16,023 bases of DNA from Periconia sp. R9002 (taxonomy: Eukaryota; Ascomycota; Dothideomycetes; Pleosporales; Periconiaceae): contig JAMAHW010000209.1 of the NCBI GenBank assembly GCA_023627715.1, positions 1 to 16,023 of the forward strand, in the 5' to 3' direction. The notes below the pieces were generated by a model that made no database searches, was not told the origin of the DNA, and saw only the letters and a list, made by a program, of their open reading frames with translations. The translations under genes were made by a program, and so were the position numbers. Positions 1 through 10,558 of the stretch are shown piece by piece (positions within the stretch are counted from its first letter, which is position 1; every line of letters begins with the position of its first letter).

Positions 1-269
1 TACCCTTATATATAAGTAGTGTTTATTAGTCTTATCTAATATATTAAGCTATAGCCTCTATTATAATACTTAGTATCCGTTTATATTCACCCTAAAATAC
101 TATAATACTACCTATCTATAGGCCTATAGTTTCTTAATTCGTATATAGGCAATTATAATCTAAATATATAGACCTAGTCCTTTATAAACTCTATTAATAC
201 CTAAATATTATATAGTATATAACGCACTACCTCTAAATCTCTTTATTATAATTATATTAAACCTAATAA

Positions 270-1020
270 AGTTATTATCTTTAGCTACCCTTATTATAAA
301 AGTTAATAAGGGTAGAAAATAATAAACTTAGCTCTATAATTCCTATAGTAGTAAAGTCTAAAATAGTAGTAGTTACGCTATTAGTAGTAGTAATATATAT
401 ACTTCTAATATAGAATATAGCGTTAATCCTAGGGGCGTATTATTTTTCCTCTAAAACCTTATTAACGTATCTCTTAGTACTATTTATAATTTAGTATATA
501 TCTATACCTACTTACTTAAGCTTATATCTATACTACTAGCGGTAGTTTTTTTTATAGTTCTTATAGTACTTTTTATAGACAACGCTATATACTTTATTAT
601 ATTTATAATTATAGTACAGTATACTAAAAAGAGACGTTTAGTATATTTATATTACTCTAGTCGCACTTTTATACTACTCATAAAAGTAGATCCTAATTTT
701 TCTATTAATATACTAGATAAACTTAGTAGGTATATCTTCCTTAGATAAGTATCTAGAATTGCGAAAGGACTACTTAAAAGTTACTATAATTTTATCTAAT
801 AACGTTTTCTCTAAAGTAAGAAATAGTTTATTAATAACGCTTTCTAAATTATAAATAGTATTATAGATAAAAGGTTCTACAGCCTTAGCGTTTATTAGTT
901 TAGTAGCCTTATAGTAGATATATTTATTAAGGGTACGTAGATTAAAATATTTACTTTAAAGTTAAAGTAAAGCTTATAAAGATACATATACTCCTAATAA
1001 TCTTATTATACTAACTTAGT
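270..1020 (-). pseudogene. RIP-inactivated coding ghost A, unknown family
   Basis: On the minus strand, one frame (codons starting at positions congruent to 1 mod 3) stays protein-like for about 250 codons if TAA/TAG are taken as mutated CAA/CAG/TGG. Its clearest part is a stop-free run of 61 codons from 955 down to 773. A run that long is unlikely here, where TAA and TAG are very frequent in non-coding frames. The implied product is rich in Lys, Tyr, Asn and Ile, partly because RIP recodes Ala, Val, Met and Thr codons. It contains segments such as VEPFIYNTIYNLESV and LEKTLLDK. Upstream, towards 1060, the frame continues with Leu/Gln-rich residues. No start, intron or family could be identified. 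The frame choice is inference from stop density and residue patterning. Confidence 0.45.
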
Positions 1021-4000
1021 TCGTAAATATAGAGCCTAGCGTCTAAGTAACTACCCTTTTAAAAATACCTATATTAATAGCATTATCTACTTATAAACTA
1101 AGTATTCCTTAGTTTACTTTAATCTAGAATAAAGTAAAGACTTCCTTAATATAGATAACTAAACTATACTAATTCTTACCTTAAAGCTCTTTACCTATTT
1201 TAATAGCTAATTATATAATAGCTTAATAGTATAAGCTATACTAGCAATCTATATCTTTATATATTATTACTTAATAATAAATGTATAGTTTTATATATAG
1301 TAGACGCGAGTGTAGTATAGAGGTAATAGTAGGCATAATATTAATAGTAAAGGTCTAAGCGTCTTAACTATATTATTAATATATATTAAGTAGACAAATC
1401 TATAGTAAGTTAATAAACGTAGTTTTTTATTATAGATTTCTAATTACTATTAGGTATTATTTTAACTTCTACGTCGATGTTAGCTTACTTAAGTAAAAAG
1501 ATAAAAAGTAAGATTAGGTAAGAGAAAAGAGGTAAGACTAAGTAAGAGTAGAGAAAAGATTACGACGTTTTAACAACCTAATAATAACCTTACCTTCTAG
1601 TAGTTTATACATTTACCTTTATAATTGCTTTATATAACTTTAAAATAGATACTAAAACTTTAGTAAGTATATAAAGTTACCCTTACTCTTACTCTTACTC
1701 TTACTTTTTCTCTCCTTCTACGCTATATCTCTAGCTCTCTCTTACCTTTTTTTTCTATTAATAATATACTTTTGTAACTATTTTTATCACTTTTACATTT
1801 ATCTCTTATAACTATTAGTCTATCTACGTCTAATAGTAGGATACGTATTAGACATCTAGCTAAGTCCTTTCCTATAATCTACGTATAATTTAATTACTTA
1901 CTTATATATAGGTCCTCTACTATCTCTACCTTACCTATCTAACCCTACGCATTTTAAATAAGGCCTAGCTATAGTGCTAGCCTAGTATATAAATACCTCT
2001 TTAACGTAATTTAGAATAACACTTTAGTATTTTAATAAGCTATAGCTCTAATTACGTCTATAATATAACACTCTATATATTAAGTAGTATAATTTCTAAT
2101 ACCTCCCTCTTTACTAGTATTAACGTTAGTACTTTTATACTAGGTAGGGGCCTAATTATTTTACTATTAAAATCTTAGCTAGCTTTAGTAGGTATGTTAT
2201 TATTATATAGAAGTTTTTTATTAGTATAACTTTTACCTATATCGCTGTATAGATCTATTACATCCTTATACGTAGTTACTTAGTTTAAGTTTACTATAGA
2301 ACTAGTATAGTAGGTTTATCCTACTATATTCTTATATATAAACCTCTATATACCTATTTTATTAATATAGAGTATATTATATAGGGAATAGCGGTACTTT
2401 ATAGACTCTTTTACTAGCGTATACTTATAGGGTCGCAACCTAGCGTTTTAGCCTATTAGTAAGATTACTCTATATTAAAGTGACTTACTAATAAACTAGC
2501 TTACTAGATCTTAGTGTATTCTCTACATCTTTATTATTACTACTATCTATATATACTATTAAGCACGCGAAACTACACCGTAGTAAATAATTTAGGTAAA
2601 AAATCTCTATAAGTATAGTACTTATCTAGTAAACGACGCAGTATAGTATAACTTTAACTAATCTAAAGTATATTACATAGTTATAAACTCTAAACCTAAA
2701 GTAATTTATATAGTTTAATAGGCTATAATAGTATATAATAACAAATAGTACTAATAAAGGTAGAATAATTTTTATCTTATTAATTAGGCGCTCTACTAAT
2801 AATATATTATTATATACTACTATAATAATTAGCTAGCTAGTAGTATTAATAACTACGTATAGTACTTAAGCCTTATTAGCGCTATTAATAGTAAAAACTT
2901 TATTATTATAAGGCTAATAATAATAAAGAATAGAAAGAGCTAAGAACGTAATAGAATATAAACCTAATAGAAAGTATAAGTATAATAGGATAATAAGGTA
3001 GAGCTAAAAGATTAAAAATATAAGATAAAGCTACTACCTCTACTTAGTATAGTAAAAAGACTTAATTAAATACATATTAGATTAGCGTAAGTTACCTAAA
3101 TCTAACGCTAGTAGCCTAATAGAGCGTAAAAGGCTCTAGGTAAAAAAGCTAACTAATACCTTAATAGAATACTATAGTAGAAACTAAAAAGAGATAACTC
3201 TATATCTTGCTAAGTCCGCTTTACTTATTAGCTAACTAAGAACTCTTATAGTAATAATAAATATTACTTCTTATTAGATAATAAAGGGACTTTACTATTA
3301 TAGCTAAATTAATAAAGATATTATATAGACGCCTCTATTATACCCCTCCTCTTCTCTACCCTTATATACTATATTTATACCCTATACTATATTACCTTTT
3401 AGAAGTAAGGCGTATACTACACTTATAGTGTAAGTACTATATAGCTACTACTTTTACTCTTAATAGCTAAACTAAAGGGGAACTTACTTACTAGGTACAG
3501 CTTACCTACTATTTATTTATCTATTACTAATATATAGAGTACTTACTTTAAGTGCTGTCTTATAGATTATAAGTAAACACAGAACCCTCTCTACTATAAA
3601 TTAGCCTAAATACCTAAAGATTAAAGTTATATTTATAGCGCAATTTATAATAAGTTTACTAAAATTCTAAGTTCTATTTTCTAATTTATTATTAACTACG
3701 CCTTTAGCTAAAAACAAATTAAGCTAGTAATATAAAAGAGCTAGCACTTACTTCCTAGGCGTAGCTTACTATTCTTACGTATATTTATTATTAATATACT
3801 ATAATAAAAGAACAACCCTAGTAATAATAATCTATATTAAGACCTAAAGAGTTTCTCTCCTAGTAAAAGATAAGCACTAAAAATAGTCGTAGTAAAGCTA
3901 TAAGAAAAAGATAGATACTACTTTCTAAGAAATATATTGTTAATAGTAGAGCTACTATAGGAAGGAAATAGAGATAATCTAGTATTATATTAGAGGATAC

Positions 4001-4439
4001 TAGGCTATATTACGTTAAATACTATCGCCCTACTTTACTAAGTATATACTACAAAAGTAAGTTTTAATAGTAATATTTATATATAAAAATTAAGATATAT
4101 AAGTAATATAGTATAAATAAATACTACTTATCCTACTATACACTATTTAGCTACTATAAAGTATAACTAAGTATAACTATTTAAAAGCACCTAGCTAAAT
4201 TAATAAGTCTACCGCCCCTCTTTTACACTATACTCTATACTATCCCTCCCTTTTACGCTAGCGCGCACTTTTTATAGCCTAGCTACTATAGTAGACCTAC
4301 CTACGCTTTTTTAGTTACTTAGCGTTTAACTAGTAGTAATATAAAAAAGCGTAATAAAGTACTTATAAATATTCTCCCTAAGCTCTATAATGTCTAAGCT
4401 TACCTAAATTAGATTTAGGAGGTAAAAAACTAATACTAG
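1021..4439. other. RIP-mutated DNA with no resolvable gene
   Basis: This is heavily RIP-mutated sequence. Pyrimidine-rich tracts at 1680-1760 suggest a former minus-strand coding or low-complexity region, with Glu/Gln/Lys-type codons when read in reverse. A plus-strand frame between about 2930 and 3450 reads in places like protein, with a stop-free run of about 43 codons near 3310-3440. However, its overall TAA/TAG density is no lower than background, so it is not called. No RNA gene, long inverted repeat or terminal repeat was recognised by eye. Confidence 0.5.
1683..1706. repeat. Short hexamer tandem repeat (TTACTC)n
   Basis: Four near-perfect tandem copies of ttactc sit in a longer pyrimidine-rich tract. 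On the minus strand the period of six would encode an alternating Glu-Gln type dipeptide once the TAA is read as a RIP-altered CAA. The repeat may therefore be the remnant of a low-complexity acidic/Gln stretch of a minus-strand gene. It could equally be a simple microsatellite. Confidence 0.7.
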
Positions 4440-5450
4440 ATACTCTATCTTTTTATTGTACTTCTTCTTAGTAGATAATAGCTTATTAGTAAGGAAGTTG
4501 TTACTAAGAACCTAATCTAGGAAGAAAATACAGCCTATACTAAAGCTATCTATAAGTATAGAAAGCTTACCCTCTATCTTATACTAGCTATAAATATCCT
4601 TAGTTACTATATTAATAGAATACTTTTATAGCTACTAATCCGCCCCTTTACGCATACTAGTAATACCTATAAGTATTTACTATATATTAGTTATAATTAG
4701 ATACTTAATCTAGCTACTAAAGTAGTTAGGTTGTACTAGTATTATAATATTATACTATAGGACATAAAGTATTAACGTTTGTAACCTCTCTATATATATA
4801 CTATTTTTTAGCTCTTTTATATACTAATAATAATAGATAAAAGCGTTACTATAACTACTTAGTTAGAAAATAATCTTATTTTTAGCCCTATACCTAATTA
4901 AATTAACGTCTAGAAAGGTGCGCACTTTTATTCTATATTCCTTAATATACTAAAAGAGCTCTAGTACTACCCCTAGTAAAGTTAAACTTAAAATAGCTTT
5001 AAATTACTAATTTTTTTATATAGTTACGCCCTTATTTTCGCTATTATAGCCGTTTCTACCTACGTTTTAGTAGTTACTAGATATACTAGTTTAGGCCCTC
5101 TTTCGCGTATAGCTAGACGTAGTAGCCCTAAAGTATTTTAATACTACTTAAAGTCTCTCTCTTTATATATTATCTAGCGCGTTATAGAGCTGCCTAAAAA
5201 AAGTATACACTAAATCTTTATTATTAAGTATATCTATTAGTATCTAGAAAAAGTTATTAGATAGTTATAAAAGGCTTCTATCGCCCTTTCTTATATAGGG
5301 TAACGCTATACCGTCTAAGGTTCTAGTTTATAAGTAATACCTTTCTTAGCTATACTATCTACGTAATTAGAGTTTACTTAATAGAGAGATAAATATATAG
5401 AGAAGTTTATATAAGCTTAGTAGTATTAAGTATTATAATTTTCCTAGGAG
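4440..5450 (+). pseudogene. RIP-inactivated coding ghost B, unknown family, possibly extending to 6280
   Basis: In the plus frame with codons at positions congruent to 0 mod 3, a protein-like translation runs from about 4440 to past 5290. It includes a 49-codon run without any stop (about 4992-5138) and an earlier run of about 38 codons near 4510-4625. The implied chain mixes charged and hydrophobic segments and includes a Leu/Ile/Val-rich stretch near 5010-5075 that could have been membrane-spanning. From about 5287 to 6270 both this frame and the frame congruent to 1 mod 3 read plausibly, so the 3' end, introns or a frameshift cannot be resolved by eye. This ambiguity also shows how weak residue plausibility alone is in RIP DNA. 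No family was recognised. Confidence 0.33.
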
Positions 5451-6368
5451 AGCCGCACTTTTAGGCTATATATATATACTAATACTATATCTCTACTATC
5501 TTAGTATATAAACTTATCTAAGTATCTTTTAACTAGATAGGAAGATATACCTATATATTTATCTAGGCGTAGAGCTGCGTTTATGTATTAGTTACTCTAA
5601 CGTAGAACTATATCTTACTATATATATATATATCTTACTCTATCTTTATAATCTACTAGTACTAAGTCTCTTTAACCTTAACGCTAAATAACTACTAGTA
5701 TTACTAACTTTTTATACTTTTTACTACTAAGATTACTTAAACGCTTATAGTATAGAAATATAGATATACTAATTTAAACTATATTAACGCATACTATATA
5801 TAATACTACCCTTAGGAGAAAGATACCTTTTATAGGTTAGATATCTAACGTATATAGCTTTTCTAAATATAAGGTCTCTACTTTTACTAATAAAACTAAT
5901 AGTCTACTAGGTATACTTTTTCTAGTTTTACTATAATTTAGCTTTTAGCTCTTATAAATCCTATCTATTATACTTAACTAGCTACTACTTACCCTTTTTA
6001 ATAAGCTTCTCTTTCGCCTTATCTTTTACCTCGTTAAAGCTAACTAGGTTAGTAACTACTAAATTAAGATCTATAAAGTAGTAAGGTTATAAGTGTAGTT
6101 CTTTTTTTCTTAGCTAATTAGGGCTTAGTACTATTAGTTAATACTAAAAATCCTCTTTAGGTAAGTTAAATAACGCGCTTCTTAACTACGCTAATATATA
6201 AATAGGGAGATATATAGAGAGTAGCGTTAGCTTTATTACGCTATAGCTATATTCTATAATATAGTAAAAGGTAGACTACTAACTTTATAATTTTATTTTA
6301 GCCTTTATAACGTTAAACCTTTAAAAGATACCCCTAAAGTTTATAAGTATAAGTTAATTACATATAAT
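5451..6368 (+). other. RIP-mutated DNA, unresolved continuation of ghost B or a second gene
   Basis: The plus strand is pyrimidine-rich and Leu/Tyr/Phe-rich when translated in either of two frames. Stop densities do not single out one of them. The stretch lies directly upstream of the 42-bp tandem repeat and could be the 5' part of that gene, the 3' part of the previous one, or non-coding. No repeats or RNA genes were recognised here. Confidence 0.35.
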
Positions 6369-6704
6369 AAGGTAGTAGAGGATAAAAAAGCAGCGCTTAC
6401 CTAGAAAGAAGTATAGTTAATAATAAAGAAAGTAGCATTTAATTAAAGAGAGGTATAGTTAATAATAAATAAAGCAGCGCTCACTTAGAAGGAGGTATAG
6501 TTAACTATATATAAATTAACACTTAATTAGAGAGAGGTATAGTTAACTATAAAGGAAGCGGCGCTTATCTAGAGAGAGGTATAGTTAACTATAAAGAAAG
6601 TAGCGCTTACCTAGAGGAAAGTATAGTTAACTATATATAAATTAACACTTAATTAGAGGGAAGTATAGTTAATAATAAAGGAAGCAGCGTTTAACTAAAT
6701 ATAT
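6369..6704 (+). repeat. 42-bp tandem array, seven full copies plus one divergent 5' copy
   Basis: Copies start at 6411, 6453, 6495, 6537, 6579, 6621 and 6663, each opening with gtatagtta. A divergent copy precedes them at 6369-6410. The period is exactly 42 with no slippage, that is 14 codons. Reading TAG as a RIP-altered CAG or TGG gives a 14-residue unit close to VQLTTKEAALTWRE. Copies 3 and 6 share a variant core (ataaattaacacttaatta), copies 2 and 5 match best, and so do 4 and 7. The array therefore looks like a 126-bp, three-unit block that was itself duplicated. Copies differ mainly at sites where RIP can act, plus a few other substitutions. Confidence 0.88.
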
Positions 6705-7289
6705 ATAATATAGAAAAGGGAGAATAATAAGAGGAGGCGAAATCTTAATACTAGAGAGTCCTAGGTTACTACGTTAGAGAAGGATACCTAAGTATCTAGG
6801 TAGAGTAATAATTAGAGATCTAAGTAGGATAACACTAAGAAAGAGAATAGTTAGAGAGGTTAGGGATCTACTTAGGACGATAATATTAGTCCGCTATAGA
6901 AAGAGGATAAAGAGTTACGTAGTAAGGAGGCTAACTTTAAGTAGGAGTAGAATAGAATATAATACGTTAATAGGTATTAGCAAAACGTAAATAGTAAATA
7001 GGAGTATAAAAACTATATAGAGAAACATAAGTAACTACTTAATATACCTTTTTAGAAGTAGATTAGGAGGCTAAAGATTAAGTAAAAATCTTTAGAAACT
7101 AAGTTATTAAAAATTAAAGAGTAGGAGGAGGTTAAGTTATAAAGTAAAGAAAGGGAGAAAATTAAGTTAGAGGTAGTAAAAAAGCTTATAGCTAAGCTAG
7201 AAAAAAACTATATAGAGTCTTAAAGCTTAGTTAAGTAGAAAAAGTATCCTTAGATAGAGCTGTCTAGTAGCAAATTTTCTAAGTTTTAA
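6369..7289 (+). pseudogene. RIP-inactivated gene for a repeat and coiled-coil protein
   Basis: One plus frame (codons at positions congruent to 0 mod 3) joins the 42-bp array to a purine-rich tail and ends at TAA 7287-7289. The order is seven or eight 14-residue repeats, then a Gln/Asn/Ser/Lys-rich linker (about 6705-7040), then a Lys/Glu/Leu-rich segment (about 7050-7260) with coiled-coil character, including KLEVAKKL-like heptads. The strong purine bias of the plus strand agrees with the coding direction. All in-frame stops are TAA or TAG, as expected if they came from CAA, CAG or TGG. No known domain was recognised. The start is not visible and may lie upstream of 6369. The gene would have converged on the minus-strand ghost ending at 7346, leaving 56 bases between the two stops. 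Confidence 0.55.
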
Positions 7290-7345
7290 ATCTATATATC
7301 GTGTTTATATACAGAGAACTTATATATAATATATATATAGCTATA

Positions 7346-8280
7346 TCAATTTTACGTTTTCTATTATACTAATTAATATAATACTATAAGTAATTCTATT
7401 ACTATATAACAACACTTAATAGATTACGTATATATATATTAGTGTAGTAGCTATATAACGTAGATACTCTTACTAATAGATAACTTTTTAGCTGTTATAA
7501 CCTTATATAATTAATAATTTCTATATTTCTTAGCGTTATACTTATATAAGCCTTTAGTGCTAGTAGCATCCTCTAATTTAATACACAACAGCTTTAGTAG
7601 ATATAAAATCTAATCCTCTATAATACACTCCCTCTCTAATAGTAGTATTTCTACTATATTATCTTATAGTAGCGAACCTATATAACATACATCTTTAAAG
7701 AAAATTTCCTACAGCACTACTTTTTTTATAGTAATCTTACTTATACTATATATAACGTTACTATACTTATAGTAATCCTAAATAAGGCTATTAAATACTT
7801 TATACTCTACTACAGTATTATATATAGTATACTACTTAGTCTATATATTCTACCTTTCTTTATAGTAGGCGAAAGAGGCAGTTTAGTAGCTATCTATAGC
7901 TTCTAAAAAGGTATTAGCTACCTTATTTATATTTATATAAATATACTAAAGAATCTTAACTAAAAGACTAGCCTTTTTTTTAACTTTTAGAAAATAAAGG
8001 TAGAGGGCCTTAATATCTCTATAGGAGTAAGTAGTAGCCGCCCTTTTAGTAGTAGAAATAAACTTTAACGCTACGTAGCTAATAAAGTTAATTTCTAGGT
8101 CTAAAATAAATTATAAACTTTTAAATATATTAAGTAAAACGTTTTTACCTACTAACTTAAAAAGGGTAGCGTTAGGTCTAGTAGAGTTATACAGCTTACG
8201 CCTCCTCTATAGCTATAATAGGTTAACTAATTAAGATATATAGCTACTAGTTATATTAATACCGCTGCTAGAAGAGAGTA
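7346..8280 (-). pseudogene. RIP-inactivated coding ghost C, unknown family
   Basis: On the minus strand (codons starting at positions congruent to 1 mod 3) a protein-like frame runs from about 8280 to a TGA at 7348-7346. TGA is not a typical RIP product and so may be the native stop. From 8220 to 7430 there are only about a dozen TAA/TAG in some 265 codons. A 54-codon stop-free run spans 8110-7949, and another of about 32 codons lies near 7590-7500. The implied chain includes NSTRPNATLFKLVGKN (about 8185-8138), STTKRAATTYSYRDIKALYL (about 8055-7996) and a Glu/Leu-rich C-terminal third. These read like folded protein but match no family I can name. It converges with the repeat and coiled-coil ghost and diverges from the plus-strand ghost starting near 8500. 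Confidence 0.5.
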
Positions 8281-8519
8281 TTTAGAAAGCTACTAATAGG
8301 TAGAGAAAAGCTATAAGGTAGAGCGTAATAGCGTAGTAGAGGTAGTAGTAAAATAAGCGCTAGTTAGTTTTATAAAAAATTTACTAGGCTTAGTTTCTAC
8401 CTTTAAGTTAACTTTATCGCGTAGATAGACTATAAACTTATAGTAGAGAAGAATAGTTAGTAAGCACTCTATAATATATTAATAGTTTAGGTTTTACATT
8501 TAGTAGGCTTTATAGGGGT

Positions 8520-9735
8520 AGTATAATAAAAGTAGAGTTTAGTTATATAAGTAATAAAGAGGTATAGTATTAACGTACACTTTTATAGCCTTTCTTTTAT
8601 ACTTTTTACTATATAGATATATCTTACTTATTAAAAACGCGACCGCTCGTCTTTAGACCCCCCTAGACTAATTATAACACCTATAAAAAAGATAAGGATA
8701 TTCTTTACTAGATCTATATTATCTAAGTATAGTGTATAAAAACACTAGTTAAAGAAGTTACCGCCTTTAATAAGGTAGAGAACTAAATAGCTAAATTACT
8801 AAAAGCTCTAAAAGACTAGGCTATAGTATAAAAAGAGTTTTACTAAGATACTTTTACTAAGCTAGATTTTTAGCGCGTTATCGCCTTTATTATAAAATAT
8901 AATAGGGATAAGTATATATAACTTCTCTAGACGTATATATATAAGTAGCTAATTTATATATTAATGCCAGCTTACCTAATATATAAACGCCTTCTAGGCT
9001 CTACTACTTCTTTAAGTATAATGTACACTATATATAGCTACCTAGGTAAAGAAGGCGTACTTAGGTATATTAGTAGAATAGAGCGCGAAAGATTAAAATA
9101 AAATAAATAATTATCTTTATAGAATAATATATTTACCTATAGTATAATTTTAAATTTAATCTTTATAGACTATTACTACCCTAGGTATTAACATAGGTAG
9201 AGGGGGGGGACACTAGGTAACGTCCTTAGCTAAGATAGGTATATAGAGTTTACTTATAGTATTAATATAGTATTATAAATAGAGTAATATTAGCTTATTA
9301 TTTCTACTAAATAGTAACTACTTTACGCTACCCCTATTAGTTTAGGCCTATATATATTTAAAATAAAGAATATATTAATACCGCAAATAATAATATTGTT
9401 AATAGCTATATAATAATATATAAATTATAGCAGCTAATTAGTTTTATAGGCTATTATTATATTTCTATATATATAAGATCTTTAATATTATTATACAGTT
9501 AGCTATTAAGATTTATAGAGTTTACGTTTTTAGTGTCACTTTATAGAGATTACGTTATAGTAAAATATTAGAGAAGATAAAAATAGTATTATTACGTAGT
9601 AATTAATATAGTAGAAAGTTAATATTAGACTATTTTAAAGTCTAATAACTAAAGTAAGAGCTAATATAGAAAAATAACGCTATAGGAAGGTATATATTAG
9701 GTAGCTATTAGTAATCTATTTAACCTTTTAATCCT
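8520..9735 (+). pseudogene. RIP-inactivated coding ghost D, unknown family, may extend to 10,370
   Basis: The plus frame with codons at positions congruent to 0 mod 3 is protein-like from about 8520 to at least 9735. It includes a 50-codon run free of stops at 8949-9098. Recognisable pieces are TRPLVFRPP (about 8637-8663), a helical Lys/Leu/Asp/Glu-rich region (about 8760-8850), GSTTSLSIMYTIYSYLGKEG (about 8997-9056) and RIERERLK just after. Further on, aromatic-rich segments such as DYYYPRYQ appear near 9170. The same frame stays fairly open through 9735-10,380, including a 42-codon run across the 39-bp repeats, so the gene could have been over 600 codons long. The residue pattern (helical, Tyr/Leu-rich) does not match a transposase or polymerase motif that I recognise. 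Confidence 0.45.
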
Positions 9736-10558
9736 CTTAACGTAAGAGCTCCTGCATTATACCCTTAGCCTAATAATAGTAAAGTAGAGGGTAACAGGCG
9801 GTAAAGTAAAAGGTAGAAGAGATATTAAAAAAGTATATAAAAACTATTAATATTATAGCTAGAACCTATAGCTAAGAAATACGATTATCCTCCTTTAAAT
9901 AACTATAGATAGTAAACTATAGGATATAGGTAGGCGGACTAACTTCTATAACTTAATTCTTTAAACTATCTATTATGTCTAGCTCTAGGAGCTCTATAGC
10001 TCTATATAGGTTATAGTATAGCCTTATAGTCTTTAATATTTTACGCAAACAATTAATATATACAGCTTTATAATTACTAGCTAAATAATTACTATATTTA
10101 GTTTCTATTTATATAATTAACTTACGTACGTTATATGCTTAATAGGATTACTAGATTAACTAAGTAATAGTATATATAACGCTATAATACTACTTATAAA
10201 TGCCTATTATTACCTCCTACTTTTTAACACTAGTAATATTAATTAATACTCTTTAACACTTACTTATAAATTCGTCCTTATTAATAACTCTCTAACACTT
10301 ACTTATAGACTCGCCCTTATTAACTACTACCTAATCTCGCTTATACACTTACTCTTATTAACTACCTTCTAATTATCTATATATTCTTATTATTATATCT
10401 TCTTAGCTCTAGTAACGTTACTAGGAGCTCTATAAGTAGGAGCACTATTAGTAGGAGATAATAATTAGAAAGGGCAATACTATCTACTCCCTTATAGAAG
10501 TTTATAGAGTAGCTAGTTTACGTGTAGTATAAGGTATATATAGTAGATTATTTACTAG
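9736..10558. other. RIP-mutated DNA between ghosts, with one degenerate tandem repeat
   Basis: Heavily RIP-altered sequence. The frame of the preceding plus-strand ghost remains partly open here, so this may be its 3' end. Otherwise I see no gene, RNA or terminal repeat. A frame change near 10,490-10,560 suggests an intron or indel just before the next ghost. Confidence 0.4.
10225..10369. repeat. Degenerate tandem repeat of about 39 bp
   Basis: Units begin with taacact or taatct at about 10,254, 10,293 and 10,332, preceded by a shorter related piece from 10,225. Spacing is 39, 39 and then 38 bases. Shared blocks are the cttactta-type start and cttattaacta-type end of each unit. The period equals 13 codons, and the plus frame of the preceding ghost is free of stops across it, so it may be coding in origin. 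Copy number is low and divergence is high. Confidence 0.55.

Noticed and set aside
5617..5632. (TA)n run
   Set aside because: Expected by chance in TpA-saturated RIP DNA.
5451..6280. Separate membrane-protein-like frame in ghost B's continuation
   Set aside because: Two plus frames look equally plausible. Leu/Tyr/Ile richness is what RIP DNA gives in many frames, so hydrophobicity is not evidence here.
8520..9735. Possible DUF3435 (Starship captain) or telomere-linked helicase ghost
   Set aside because: A Lys/Leu-rich helical stretch followed by an EFY-like motif was suggestive, but none of the catalytic or conserved blocks of those families could be found, so no family is claimed.
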